Below, one piece after another: positions 34,702-44,440 of a DNA stretch of 64,000 nucleotides. The stretch comes from Fibrobacterota bacterium (GTDB lineage: Bacteria; Fibrobacterota; Fibrobacteria; UBA5070), in the NCBI GenBank assembly GCA_016715065.1, contig JADKBN010000009.1:62001-126000 (forward strand), written 5' to 3'. Position numbers and translations under genes: made by a program. Within the stretch, counting starts at the first letter, position 1. Each line of letters begins with the position of its first letter. The notes beneath the pieces were generated by a model. It saw only the letters and a list, made by a program, of their open reading frames with translations, was not told the DNA's origin and did no database searches.

Positions 34702-37482
34702 TCAGCCCGTGGTGCGCAGGCCGGAAGCGATGGCGTTGACGGTCACCAGCAATTGCAGCAGCGCCTGCTCCCACTCGGGAGTCTGGGCGGGGATCTTTCG
34801 CCACTTGGTGATGAGATCCACCTGGAGGCCGTGGAGCCGCCGCAGGGCACGCGACCGCAGGTCCAGGCTCCGGGCCAAGCGGGGGCGGCGCTCGGCGAAA
34901 GGAAGGCGGTACAACGAGGCGATCATTTCCTGCGACTTGTGGAATTCGGTGCGGATGCGGGTCAGAAACCGCTCGCGCAGGACCGGATCTTCCACCATGG
35001 CCGCGTACAGGTTCCACACCGATTCGTCGGTCGTGGCCAGGGTGGTTTCCACATTGGCCACCACATAGCGCAGAAGCGGCATTCCTTCGAGGTTCTCGAC
35101 CAGGTGGCGCCAATCCTCGGGACGGTCCCTGCGCAGGGTTTCCAGCGCGGTGCCCACGCCGTACCAGCCGGTGAGGTGAAACCGCGACTGGCCCCACGAG
35201 AACACCCAAGGGATGGCCCGGAGGTCGGAAAGTGTCCGCTTGCCCGTGCGGCGGGCGGGTCGCGAGCCGATGCGGCTGGATTCGATCACGTCGATGGGCG
35301 TGGCCTGGGCGAAGAAAGCCAAGAAGCCGTCTTCTTCCACCAGGTTCTGGTATTCCGTGCGGCTCCAACTGGAGAGCGACTCCAGGATGGCGTCCTGGCG
35401 CGGGTCGTCGTCTCGGCTGGAGCGAAGCGACCGGTCGGCGGCACCCGCGAAGAGAAGCTCCAGGTTGTAGACCGCCGAGATCAAATTCGCGTACTTCTGC
35501 GCGATGGTTTCGCCTTGTTCGGTCATGCGCAGACCTGACGCGAGCGAGGCCGGCGGGAGGGCTTCCAGAAAGTGGTGCGTCGGTCCGGCGCCGCGCGAAA
35601 TCGTACCGCCCCGGCCATGGAAGAACCGAAGCCGCACGCCCCGGGTGCGGCCCAGCGCGGTGAGCCGACGCTGGGCGGAAAGCAGGTGCCACTGGCTGGC
35701 GAGGATGCCCCCGTCCTTGTTGGAATCGGAGTAGCCGATCATCACCTGTTGCACGGGCTTGGCCGAGCGCTTTTCGCGCAACGGCCCCAGGAACTTGAGC
35801 GTGGTGCGGGTGATGGGGTGATCCAGAAACCGGTCCAGGATGGCATCGGCCGCCTCGAGGTCGTCGATGGTCTCGAACAAGGGCGTGACCGGAACCAGCG
35901 ACGCGATGCCTTCCGGAGTCTGCACCAGCAGTCCCGCTTCGCGCTGGAGCAGGTACACGGCCAACAGGTCCGACAGACTTCGCGTCATGGACACGATGAA
36001 GGTCCCCACACCCGCCATGCCGTGGTGTTCGATTTCTTCGGCGATCACCCGATGGCTGTCGGCCACGGCCAGCGCCGCGTCGCCCGAACGGTTGCAGGGA
36101 AGAGAAAACGGACGCAAGGTGGACAATTCCCGCTCCAGGAAGTCCAGCCGATCCTGCTCCGACCAGGCGCCAAAATCCGTCCGAGCCGCTCCGGAAGCGG
36201 CCAACAATTCCTCGATGGCGCGGTCGTGGAAGGTCGAATTTTGTCGGATGTCCATCTGGGCCAGGTGGAACCCGAAGGCCTCGACGTGGCGGCGCAACCG
36301 GAACACCTCCAGGTCGGCCAAGCGGTGGGCCCCGGCATCGCGCAGGGATTTGTCCAGGGTAGTGAGATCCTGCGCCAACTCGGAGGCTTCCAGGTATTTC
36401 CAGCCGCAGGCATCGGTGGCGGGGACGGCGTCGGGAAGGCGCGCGGTGGCCAGGTTCACGAATTGCCGCCAGGGCTCCTCGCGGTTGCGGGCCAGTGCCG
36501 CCGTTGCGATCTCGGAGGGCACCAAGGCCGCCATCCGGTCCACTTCCGCCTGGAACCACGCCGGTGGCTCCTGCAGACGTCGGGAAAGCGAGAGCCGCGA
36601 TCCCAGGCGCACCAAACGCTCGCGCAGGATTTCCAGAGCCGAACGACGTAGTTCCCCCAGGGCCATGCGGGTGGTTTCGGCGCCCACCAAGGGGTGTCCG
36701 TCCCGGTCGCCGCCCACCCACGACCCGATCCGCAACAGCGGGAACCGGGAGGGCTCGACCAGGAGCGCCGGGTCCAGGCCCGCGTCGGCCCAGGCGGAAC
36801 GGAGGCGATCATCCAGTTGCACCAGGGCTTCCGGAAACACATGGCGCAGATAGTGCAGGATGTTCAAAAGTTCGGCGCGGACATCCGGTTTCTGCACCAG
36901 AATTTCACCCGTGCGCCAAAGCCTCTCCAGCACGTCCTTGACCTCTTCGTGGATGCGGCTTCGCTCCGACGGGGTCCACATGCGATTTTCCAGCTTGACC
37001 AAAAGCAGGTACAGCTCGCGGTGTTGCTCCAGCACGGTGGCGCGCTTGGCCTCTGTGGGGTGGGCCGTCAGGACCGGCTCAACGCTGATTTCCGCCACGC
37101 GCTCCGCGATGCGTTCCGCTCCGGCCTGGGTGCGCACCAGCTCCGACAGGCAATGCCCCCATAGGCCGTTTTCGCGCGAGAGTCCGTGGTCTTCTTCTTC
37201 GGCGCGCCGCATCTGGGCGGCACCGTTTTCTTCGGCCATGTTCAGAAGCTGAAAACAAATCGAGTAGGCCTGGGCCAATCGCTCGGGAGTGGGGGAGTCG
37301 CCGGGTTCGCACGGCCCGATCCATGGCAGTTGCGCGGCGAGGTCGGTTTCACCCAGTTCTTCCAGCACCGATCGGAAGCTTCCCATCAGCCAGGAGAAAT
37401 CTTCGGTGAACTTGCCGCGGGTCCGTTCCGTGCGGCTTCGGGTGGCAGGCGCCAAAGGGTCTGGAGTCGTTTGGGTATCCAT
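34702..37482 (-). CDS. ppc: Phosphoenolpyruvate carboxylase
   Basis: 926 residues from the ATG at 37482; the frame continues to 37548 but would then collide with the divergent coaD start. Ppc adds bicarbonate to PEP to give oxaloacetate and refill the TCA cycle. Catalytic motifs are VEPVLTAHPTEAKR (His), GYSDSNKDGG (Lys) and FHGRGGTISRG (Arg loop). The C-terminal tetrapeptide is RTTG where enterobacterial and plant enzymes have RNTG or QNTG. That Asn takes part in allosteric aspartate/malate inhibition in known enzymes, so feedback control may differ here (inference). Confidence 0.96.
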   Translation of the reverse strand: MDTQTTPDPLAPATRSRTERTRGKFTEDFSWLMGSFRSVLEELGETDLAAQLPWIGPCEPGDSPTPERLAQAYSICFQLLNMAEENGAAQMRRAEEEDHGLSRENGLWGHCLSELVRTQAGAERIAERVAEISVEPVLTAHPTEAKRATVLEQHRELYLLLVKLENRMWTPSERSRIHEEVKDVLERLWRTGEILVQKPDVRAELLNILHYLRHVFPEALVQLDDRLRSAWADAGLDPALLVEPSRFPLLRIGSWVGGDRDGHPLVGAETTRMALGELRRSALEILRERLVRLGSRLSLSRRLQEPPAWFQAEVDRMAALVPSEIATAALARNREEPWRQFVNLATARLPDAVPATDACGWKYLEASELAQDLTTLDKSLRDAGAHRLADLEVFRLRRHVEAFGFHLAQMDIRQNSTFHDRAIEELLAASGAARTDFGAWSEQDRLDFLERELSTLRPFSLPCNRSGDAALAVADSHRVIAEEIEHHGMAGVGTFIVSMTRSLSDLLAVYLLQREAGLLVQTPEGIASLVPVTPLFETIDDLEAADAILDRFLDHPITRTTLKFLGPLREKRSAKPVQQVMIGYSDSNKDGGILASQWHLLSAQRRLTALGRTRGVRLRFFHGRGGTISRGAGPTHHFLEALPPASLASGLRMTEQGETIAQKYANLISAVYNLELLFAGAADRSLRSSRDDDPRQDAILESLSSWSRTEYQNLVEEDGFLAFFAQATPIDVIESSRIGSRPARRTGKRTLSDLRAIPWVFSWGQSRFHLTGWYGVGTALETLRRDRPEDWRHLVENLEGMPLLRYVVANVETTLATTDESVWNLYAAMVEDPVLRERFLTRIRTEFHKSQEMIASLYRLPFAERRPRLARSLDLRSRALRRLHGLQVDLITKWRKIPAQTPEWEQALLQLLVTVNAIASGLRTTG

Positions 37483-37546
37483 GGAAGCGAAGTCTACCAA
37501 AGCATTCGCACCCGCACCGGCTCGAGGATCTAAGTTTCCTGTCTCC

Positions 37547-38038
37547 ATGCCGACCGCAGTCTATCCGGGAACCTTCGACCCACCCACCCACGGACATCTG
37601 GATCTGGTGGAGCGGGCCACCCGCATCTTTCCCAAAGTTTTGGTGGTGGTGGCCCACAACTCCCGGAAAACCCCCATTTTCACCTCCGAAGAACGGGTCT
37701 CCCTGTTCCAGCAAGCATTGGAGGAGCGCGGCATCCAGGGCGTGGAGGTCCATGCCTGGGAAGGTCTGACGGTGGATTTTTGCCGCAACCACGGCGCCAA
37801 GGTGATGGTTCGCGGCCTGCGCCAAAGTGGTGATTTCGATTCGGAGCAATCGATCGCCTTGCTCAACCACAGATTGTATCCTGAAGTGGACACGGTGTTC
37901 CTGCCGGCTCGGGAAGAACACCTGGTTTTGTCGTCCACCCTGGTTCGGGAACTTTCCCGGTACCAGGTCGACACTTCGCCGTTCGTGCCACCTGTGGTGG
38001 TGCAGGCGCTCCGTCAACGTTTCCAGGGAGATGCATAG
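37547..38038 (+). CDS. coaD: Phosphopantetheine adenylyltransferase
   Basis: 163 residues, the standard CoaD size. It transfers AMP from ATP to 4'-phosphopantetheine, giving dephospho-CoA, the penultimate step of CoA synthesis. The nucleotidyltransferase motif YPGTFDPPTHGHLDL (TxGH) opens the protein, and the later block RGLRQSGDFDSEQSIALLNH is the CoaD-specific substrate loop. The start at 37547 leaves 64 bases to the divergent ppc start. The stop directly abuts the rhomboid ATG, so the two genes are likely one transcript. Confidence 0.96.
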   Translation: MPTAVYPGTFDPPTHGHLDLVERATRIFPKVLVVVAHNSRKTPIFTSEERVSLFQQALEERGIQGVEVHAWEGLTVDFCRNHGAKVMVRGLRQSGDFDSEQSIALLNHRLYPEVDTVFLPAREEHLVLSSTLVRELSRYQVDTSPFVPPVVVQALRQRFQGDA

Positions 38039-38890
38039 ATGTTCGGAATGCCCACCCCTCCTGTGGTGAAGAACCTGATCATCGCCTGCGTCGCCGTGTT
38101 CCTGCTGCAATCCGGCGCGGAGTCGTTCGGGATCCTGCACCCGGGCGTGATCGCTGCCTGGGGCAGCCTCATCCCTCAAGCCGTATGGGGAGAAGGCCAG
38201 GCGTGGCGGCTGGCCACCTACATGTTCCTGCATGGCGGGTTCATGCACATTTTGTTCAACATGCTGACGCTGTGGATGTTCGGCGGCGCCGTTGTTTCGC
38301 AGATCGGCGAACGTCGATTTTTGGGGCTGTATTTCACCAGCGGCATCCTTGCCGGACTGTTGTCGGCCCTGTTCTATTACGGGGGGCTTGCCGGCGGAAG
38401 CCACGTCTACATCGTCGGTGCCTCGGGGGCGTTGCTGGGTGTGATGTTCGCCTTCGCCAAATTCTTTCCGGAAGTGCCCATCCTGGTGCTGGGAATCTTT
38501 CCGGTTCCGGCCAAGTACATGGTGTGGGGCACCGGGGCCATTTCGCTTTTGCTGGGCGTGACCGGCGAGGGCAACGTGGCGCACCTCACGCACCTGTTCG
38601 GGATCCTGGGTGGCTGGGCCTACCTTCGCTTTTCCGAACCCGTGGTGCAAGTGATCGAGCGCGCCGCCACCGCCCACGAAACCCAGAAAGCCCGCAAAGC
38701 CGTGGAAGAACTCCAGTCGCGCGAGGAATTCTTCGATTCGCGCGTGGACCCGATCCTCCGCAAGATCTCCCGAAACGGCATGGAAAGCCTGACGGCCATG
38801 GAGCGCGATATTCTCCAGCGCGCGAGTTCCATGAAACGCTCGGACAACACCGTCGATCTCCGCGCTTGGAGACGAGACAGGGACGGATGA
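38039..38890 (+). CDS. Rhomboid-family intramembrane serine protease
   Basis: 283 residues with six hydrophobic segments. The catalytic Ser lies in GASGA (about residue 125) and the His in VAHLTHLFGILGGW, with an HGGFMHILFNMLTLWMFG segment matching the conserved HxxxN loop of rhomboids. These proteases cut transmembrane segments inside the membrane. The last ~70 residues are a cytoplasmic charged tail (helical, ending in DLRAWRRDRDG). The ATGA overlap couples it to the next gene, of unknown function. Confidence 0.9.
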   Translation: MFGMPTPPVVKNLIIACVAVFLLQSGAESFGILHPGVIAAWGSLIPQAVWGEGQAWRLATYMFLHGGFMHILFNMLTLWMFGGAVVSQIGERRFLGLYFTSGILAGLLSALFYYGGLAGGSHVYIVGASGALLGVMFAFAKFFPEVPILVLGIFPVPAKYMVWGTGAISLLLGVTGEGNVAHLTHLFGILGGWAYLRFSEPVVQVIERAATAHETQKARKAVEELQSREEFFDSRVDPILRKISRNGMESLTAMERDILQRASSMKRSDNTVDLRAWRRDRDG

Positions 38891-40234
38891 GTTTCGAGCC
38901 CTCCCTGCTGGCCGCCGATACCACCATCCAGGAACCGGATCGGTGCGAGAAACTCTCCGAGTTCCTCCGCAACATCGAGCTGCCCGAGCGACGCAAGATG
39001 TTCCTCACTCCTGCCCTCGCCACGCTTTCCGGTGTGGAGCCTTCGGGAGAGGCCGTGGTGCGAACCCTGTTCCACGTGGGGACCACCTGGCGCAACCACC
39101 TGATGCGGGTCCGCGACCTGCGCAACCTCCACAAACTCCGGTTTCGGCGCGCTCGCGGCGAGAGCTTTGGCGACATGGTGGATCCTGTCGTGGATTCCGT
39201 GATGGAGTGCGATCTGGGCGTGTACGTGGAAGCGCTCAACCGGGCGGTGGAGACGGGGATTTTTCCGGACCCGGCGGTGATTTCCATTCTGCCTTTGGAA
39301 GCCACCTGCCTGCGCGAACGGACGCGCCATTTGGCCAACACCGCCGATCCCTACAACATGAAGCTCATCGCGCGGCTTCTGCCGCTGCTACGCATCCAGG
39401 ACGAACTTTCCGATCGGTTGGACGTGTTGCACCGGGAAGTGACCACGGGGTGTCGCAGGCCCCGACCTCGGTCTCTACAAGTTCCTGGGCGACAAGGAAT
39501 ACGGCGCGTTCGGCAAGGTGCTCGCCGAGATGCCCAATGGCCACGAACTGCGGGATCTCCTGGAGATGCAGCGCAAGCTCCAGTTCGATCCCGCCGTGTT
39601 GTCGGCCCTGTTCACCTTGGGGAGGTCGCTTCGCTTGCCCCGGCCGGAGGCCCCCTGGCTGGAGATGTTGTCGTTTTGGTTGCGGTCGCTGGACCCGGCC
39701 ACGCAGCGTTGGACACTGCGCTGCCCGGTGCATGTCTCCTTGGCCAAACTGTTGGTGCGTGGAGGTGTGCGCATCGAAGGGCCTGTTCTTTCCTTCGCCG
39801 CCTCCGATCTGGTCCTGCCCGCCTTGCTGGATGCCAACACGGCCAGTGTGGATCTGTCGGCCGGTCGCAAGCCCCCGCCTCCGGACTGGAAAGGGCTGGT
39901 TCTCAGCAACATCACCCGCGACACCCTCATCACGAGCTTCCTGGCCAACCACAAGTGCGTGCGCGTGCCTGGCCTGGTGGAGTGCGTGGTGGTCAATTCC
40001 CGGTCGCTGCAGATTTTGTCTCTGATCGCCACCAAGCGCGACCTTTGCACCGGCCACCAGAACAAGGGCGTTCCAGCCGCCTTGTTGAGAAGTCGCAGCA
40101 AGATCCCCATGACCCTGCTGCGGCGGTTCATCCACATCCGGTTCGTTTCCAGGGCGGAACTGAAGGATCTCTCCATCCGCGCGCCCCGCGCCGATGTCCA
40201 GAAGGAGATCGAAATGTACCTGGCCACCATCTAG
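38887..40234 (+). CDS. Unknown helical protein, frameshifted
   Basis: Two frames together give a single protein of about 448 residues. Frame 1 runs from the ATG at 38887 (MSFEPSLLAADTT) to about 39450. The continuation, from ...AGPDLGLYKFLGDKEYGAF onwards, lies in the next frame and ends at 40234. Skipping the T at 39451 joins them. The product is helix-rich with no motif I recognise; an acidic-basic mosaic such as FRNIELPERRKMFLTP appears, and no membrane segment is evident. The start overlaps the rhomboid gene (ATGA) and the GspE-like gene follows 33 bases later. The frameshift may be a sequence error. Confidence 0.6.
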
Positions 40235-40267
40235 AAACGCCGATGACGGTATCCATGCGAGACATAA

Positions 40268-41767
40268 ATGACATCACCGACCCAGCTTCCCGCCACCGAA
40301 CAGGAATCCCTCGCCGAGGAGCTGGGACTGGACTTCTGCCTGCGCCACGAGGTGTTCCCGGTGCGCATCGGGGAGCGCGTGATGCTGCACTTTTCCGCCC
40401 AACCCGATCCCGAGCCCGTGGAGGGGGCCTCTGACCTGGTGGGCGTACCGGCCCACCACATCGCGGCCGTGCCTTGCCGCTCGCACGGGGGACGCCAGCT
40501 GGCCGGTCTGCGCGGCCGCCGGGCCGCCCAGGGCGAATCGGGACTTCTCGCGGGTCTGTCGGAAGACGACCTGTCGGTGGGGAAGGCTCCACCTTGGACG
40601 AAATCCGTCGCAAGTCGCAGGCCGAGCCCGTGGTGAAGCTCGCCGACCACATCTTCGAGGAAGCCTTGCGGTTGTCCGCAACCGACATCCACCTGGAACC
40701 CGACGACGCGGGCGTCACGGTGCAGGCTTCGCCGCGACGGACTGTTGCGCGAATTCCTGGTGCTGCCGCGGTGGGTGCAGGCGAGCCTCACCAGCCGCAT
40801 CAAGATCCTGGCCGAGCTGGACATCGTCGAAAAACGCCTTCCCCAGGACGGCCGCATCCAGCGCCTGTGGCAGGGGGAATCCCTGGACGTGCGCGTTTCC
40901 ACGCTGCCCACCCGCACCGGCGAAAAGGTGGTGCTTCGGCTGCTGCGGCAGGATGCCTCGGTGGTGGACCTCGTGCAGGTGGGCATGGGCCCCCGCGTGC
41001 GCGCGCTGTTCGAGTCCCTCTGCGACCGGCCGCAGGGTATGGTCTTCGTCACCGGTCCCACCGGATCCGGGAAGTCGTCCACCCTGTACGCCGCCTTGCG
41101 ACGGATTTTGCCGCGCGACATCAACATCACCACCATCGAAGATCCCATCGAATACCGGCTCAAGGGGGCCAACCAGGTGCAGATCCTGGAGAAGGCGGGC
41201 CTGACCTTCGCCGAAGCCCTGAGGTCCATCCTGCGCCAGGATCCGGACGTGATCCTGGTGGGTGAGATCCGCGATGCGGAAACGGCCGGCATCGCGGTGC
41301 AGGCAGCCCAGACGGGTCACCTCGTCTTTTCCACCCTGCACACCAACGACGCGGCGGGCGCGGTCACGCGGCTTTCCGACCTGGGGGTCCCCCGGTTCCT
41401 GGTGGCTTCCGCCGTGCTGGGGGTGGTGGCCCAGCGGTTGGTGCGCAAAATCTGTCCGCATTGCGTCGCATGGTCGGAAACGACCCCAGAAGAACGCGCC
41501 GCGTTTCCCGGCGATGCCACCGTGCCCGCTTCCGTGCCGCGCGCGGTGGGATGCCCCTCCTGCGACGGGACCGGCTACAAGGGACGCACGGGCATTTTCG
41601 AGATCCTGGTGGTGGACGATCTCCTGCGCGAGGCGATCGTGCGGGGCGAGCCGGAAACGGTCATCCGCAAGCTCTCGGGAATGCAGCCGCTTCTGCTGGA
41701 CGGGCTGGAGAAGGTCGCCGAAGGGCGGACCACCTTGGAGGAGGTCCTTCGCGTGGGGCTTCGCTAG
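40268..41767 (+). CDS. GspE/PilB-type secretion ATPase, frameshifted twice
   Basis: The whole family profile is present over about 500 residues but in three frame segments: 40268 to ~40580, ~40583 to ~40731, and from ~40733 to 41767. A missing G near 40579-40583 and an extra C near 40731-40734 cancel out. The C-terminal part is intact: Walker A GPTGSGKSS, Walker B ILVGEIRDAETA, His box STLHTND, and the tetracysteine CPHC...CPSC zinc motif. The N-terminal domain carries KLADHIFEEALRLSATDIHLEP. Such ATPases power type II secretion or type IV pilus assembly. No other secretion genes are nearby, and the neighbour 33 bases upstream is unknown. Confidence 0.8.
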
Positions 41768-41822
41768 GTCCGGCAGCGCCTTGCCAAACGAGGGTGCTCT
41801 GCGTAGGTTTACTCCTCGCGAT

Positions 41823-41895
41823 GCGGAAGTAGCTCAGTTGGTAGAGCTCCTGCTTCCCAAGCAGGTGGTCGTGGGTTCGAGTCCCATTTTCCGCT
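41823..41895 (+). tRNA. tRNA-Gly (anticodon CCC)
   Basis: A 73-base cloverleaf: acceptor GCGGAAG pairs with TTTCCGC, the D-arm contains AGCTCAGTTGGTAGAGCT, and the anticodon stem CCTGC/GCAGG frames loop TTCCCAA with anticodon CCC, followed by a T-arm with GGTTCGAGTCC. The CCA end is not encoded. It reads GGG glycine codons, common in GC-rich genes. A terminator follows directly. Confidence 0.93.
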
Positions 41896-41901
41896 CTCAG
41901 G

Positions 41902-41943
41902 ACGCCCTCCAGGCCATTCACGGTCCGGGGGGCGTTTTTCTTT
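41902..41943 (+). terminator. Rho-independent terminator after tRNA-Gly
   Basis: Stem ACGCCCTCC (41902-41910) pairs with GGGGGGCGT (41927-41935; one G-T wobble) over a 16-base loop, then TTTTTCTTT. It ends the tRNA transcript 7 bases after its 3' end. Confidence 0.75.
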
Positions 41944-41970
41944 CCGCCCAAGATTCCAGGAGGCTTTCCC

Positions 41971-42380
41971 GTGTTCGTCCGTCTCGCCCATGTCTGCTTG
42001 AACGTGAAAAATCTCGAACGCTCGGTGGAGTATTACACTAGGCTTGGCTTCGTGTCCCGGTTTCGTTTCACCCGTGATGGCAAGCCGTTTGGCGCCTACC
42101 TGGAGATCGGTCCGGACCAGTACATCGAGATGTTCGAAAATCCCGCCTTGGACAAACCGGTCAACACCGGGCTGGTTCACTTTTGCCTGAAGCCACCGAC
42201 CTGGACACCGAGATGGCTCGTTTGGACGCCTTGGGGATTGCCTACACGCCCAAAAAACTCGGTTGTGACCACACCTACCAGATCTGGTTGTCCGATCCGG
42301 ACGGGAACGCCTTCGAAGTGCACCAATACACGGAACACAGCTTGCAGCGGACCGGCGGGGTGGTGGAAGCAGACTGGTAG
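41971..42380 (+). CDS. VOC/glyoxalase-superfamily protein, frameshifted
   Basis: The GTG at 41971 has AGGAGG 7 bases upstream. The first part (VFVRLAHVCLNVKNLERSVEYYTRLGF) and the last part (LGIAYTPKKLG, SDPDGNAFEVHQY) are the two halves of one glyoxalase/bleomycin-resistance fold, but lie in different frames. Adding one G in the CTGAAG at about 42187-42192 restores a continuous protein of about 136 residues. Metal ligands would be the His in LAHVCL and the Glu in DGNAFEVH. VOC enzymes use a metal to isomerise, conjugate or oxidise small molecules; the substrate is unknown. Confidence 0.72.
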
Positions 42381-42511
42381 GAGCCCAAGGAAGCCACGGG
42401 ACCATGGGAGGGGATTGGTCCTGAAATCGACGAAATGAACCGCTTCAGGTATATTTCCGACCCAAGCACCGACACCGGCGAAAGAAGGCCGGAGTCCATT
42501 CGGGAGGAAAG

Positions 42512-43219
42512 ATGTCCAAGCTCGCAGGAAAAGTCGCATTCGTCACCGGTTCCAGTCGCGGAGTCGGAAAACTCGTCGCCGAGGCTCTCGCCAAGCAGGG
42601 CGCCAACGTGGTGATCCATGGCCGGACCGCCAAGGCCTGCCAGGACACGCTGGACCTGGTGACCAAGGCCGGGGCCAAAGGCGCGATCGTGGCGGGCGAA
42701 CTCTCCGATCCCGCCCAGGTCGAGCGGATCGCCACCGAGGCGTTGGCCGCCTTCGGCCAGATCGACATCCTCTACAACAACGCGGCGATCCAGACCGTGT
42801 GGCGTCCGGAGGGGATCGTGATGCAGGAATTGTCGGATTGGACGACCGTGTTCCAGATCAACGTGTTCGCCCTGGTGCGCCTCACGGCCCGCATCGTTCC
42901 GCAGATGGTGGAACGCGGCTGGGGCCGAGTGGTGCACGTGACCTCCGGCATTGACAAAACCTGGCAGCTGGCCGCCTACGGCGCCTCCAAGTGGGCGGTG
43001 GACAAGTTCACCGACGACAACGCGGCCGAACTGGCCGGCACCGGGGTGATCGTCTCGCGCCTGGATCCGGGCTGGCTTCGCACCGATCTGGGCGGCCCCA
43101 ACGCCGACAACGCCCCGGAATCCGTCCTTCCCGGAGCGATGGTTCCGGTGATGTTGCCCGACACCGCTGTGGGCGGCCAATTTTTCCGTGCCCAGGAGCT
43201 GCGCGACGCGGTGATCTGA
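42512..43219 (+). CDS. Short-chain dehydrogenase/reductase (SDR)
   Basis: 235 residues. The NAD(P) site TGSSRGVGK lies at residue 12, NNAA at about residue 89, and the catalytic Ser-Tyr-Lys in HVTSGIDKTWQLAAYGASKWAVD (about residue 145). SDRs reduce ketones or oxidise alcohols. A GGAGGAAAG ribosome site lies just upstream of the ATG at 42512. The substrate is unknown; its NADPH preference is suggested by the Arg in GRTAK. It converges with the flippase-like gene across two repeat units. Confidence 0.88.
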   Translation: MSKLAGKVAFVTGSSRGVGKLVAEALAKQGANVVIHGRTAKACQDTLDLVTKAGAKGAIVAGELSDPAQVERIATEALAAFGQIDILYNNAAIQTVWRPEGIVMQELSDWTTVFQINVFALVRLTARIVPQMVERGWGRVVHVTSGIDKTWQLAAYGASKWAVDKFTDDNAAELAGTGVIVSRLDPGWLRTDLGGPNADNAPESVLPGAMVPVMLPDTAVGGQFFRAQELRDAVI

Positions 43220-43252
43220 GGTTTGGTCATCGGGTCGTGGCTTTAACCCGAT

Positions 43253-43296
43253 CCTCCGTTCGCCCTTCGAGACGCTACGCTCCTCAGGACGAACGG
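43253..43296 (+). repeat. Convergent-junction repeat unit (plus orientation)
   Basis: The unit CGCCCTTCGAGACGC...GCTCCTCAGGACGAACGG has arms CTCCGTTCG and CGAACGGAG forming a hairpin. Together with the inverted unit at 43346-43396 it fills the gap between the SDR and flippase-like genes, as REP/BIME pairs do. A further small hairpin ATCGGGT/ACCCGAT precedes it at 43229-43252. Confidence 0.65.
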
Positions 43297-43345
43297 AGGT
43301 TGCACGCTTTTGGCTACAGAATAGCCCAACAAGCAGGGGGCTCTA

Positions 43346-43396
43346 CCCGTTCTTCCTGAGGAGCGGCTTTGCCGCGTCTCGAAGGGCGAACGGGGG
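43346..43396 (-). repeat. Convergent-junction repeat unit (minus orientation)
   Basis: The reverse-complement of the neighbouring unit: CCCGTTCTTCCTGAGGAGCG...CGCGTCTCGAAGGGCGAACGGG, with matching outer arms CCCGTTC/GAACGGG. It ends 8 bases before the flippase-like gene's stop. Confidence 0.65.
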
Positions 43397-43403
43397 GGGC
43401 TGA

Positions 43404-44387
43404 CTACGCCGAGGGTGGTTGGCGAGCGCCGCGCTTCTTCCAGGCCATCCAGAAAAGCAGCCCAGGGATGGCCCAGGAGGCGGAAGCGAATCGCAAGACC
43501 AGGATCGTTTCCGAACCCGTCCAGCCCGGCAATCCCAGTCGTGAGAAGCCCAGCGCACCGATCGATTCTCCCACGCCCACTCCCCCCGGAGAGAGGGGAA
43601 GGCTGTTTCCGATCATCGTGGTGGGAAGAAGCACGCCCAAGGCTGCCGGTCCGACGGTGATGTCCAGAACTCCCACGCAGAGCATTCCGACTCCGACGAT
43701 CATGAGTTGGGCTACCAGCGAAATGGCCAGGATCTTCACCAGAATCGTTCGATCGGTGGCGGATTTGGCCACCGTGGCCAAGGTGGCGCGCAGGAAGGCC
43801 AGCGGACGCACCAGCCAGCGGTGTTCGCTGTGGGGGAGCAAGCGGAGGGCCTGAGGGCTCCAAAAGCCCGCCAACACACAAGCTGTGGAGCACAAGCCTC
43901 CCACCAGCAGAGTCCAGCGACCGATGTGCGAGAGCGGCCCCCCAAGCACGACGGAAACGGTGCTCCAAAGGGTCCAGGAAAGGAACATGCCGGAAATACC
44001 CGACCAACGATCGATGGCCATCGTCCCGAGGATCTTGGAGAACGGGTGATCGCGATCGGTGACCACCCAGCCTTTGGCCAAGTCCCCTGCGCCGTTTCCC
44101 GGCAGGCACGTGGATATTCCCAACGAAATCAAGGTGAGACGAAAGGCCTCGAATCGGCCCAAATGGAGGTCCGCCGTACGCGCCACGATCCGCCAACGCA
44201 ACCCCATCACCCAGAAAACCGCCCCGTGGAGCGCTACCGCCGCCAGGGCCAGGAATGGGTGGGCCTGAAACCGTGCGGCCAGATGCCCCGGTCGCAGAAG
44301 GCCGCGGTCCCACAAAAGCCAGCAAAGCCCGACGCCGATGGCGATCTTGGCGATCCAAAGGGCCGAACTCTTGATGGATTGGCGCAC
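43404..44387 (-). CDS. Lysylphosphatidylglycerol synthase-like flippase (UPF0104) membrane protein
   Basis: About 327 residues from the GTG at 44387; the open frame extends upstream across the DUF192 gene but reads as noise there. Around eight hydrophobic segments are visible. Family features are FEAFRLTLISLGISTCLPGNGAGDLAKG near the N-terminus, SWAIPGLLFWMAW near the end and NSLPLSPGGVGVGE (the conserved PGGIG-type loop) in between. Members flip or transport lipids or polyprenyl-linked sugars across the inner membrane. The substrate is unknown. It runs on the minus strand 53 bases after the DUF192 gene's end, probably in the same transcript. Confidence 0.72.
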   Translation of the reverse strand: MRQSIKSSALWIAKIAIGVGLCWLLWDRGLLRPGHLAARFQAHPFLALAAVALHGAVFWVMGLRWRIVARTADLHLGRFEAFRLTLISLGISTCLPGNGAGDLAKGWVVTDRDHPFSKILGTMAIDRWSGISGMFLSWTLWSTVSVVLGGPLSHIGRWTLLVGGLCSTACVLAGFWSPQALRLLPHSEHRWLVRPLAFLRATLATVAKSATDRTILVKILAISLVAQLMIVGVGMLCVGVLDITVGPAALGVLLPTTMIGNSLPLSPGGVGVGESIGALGFSRLGLPGWTGSETILVLRFASASWAIPGLLFWMAWKKRGARQPPSA

Positions 44388-44440
44388 GCCCGCCAAGGTA
44401 GACACCTCGGCGCACGCCTGCCCCTCCAATCTAGGGACGC

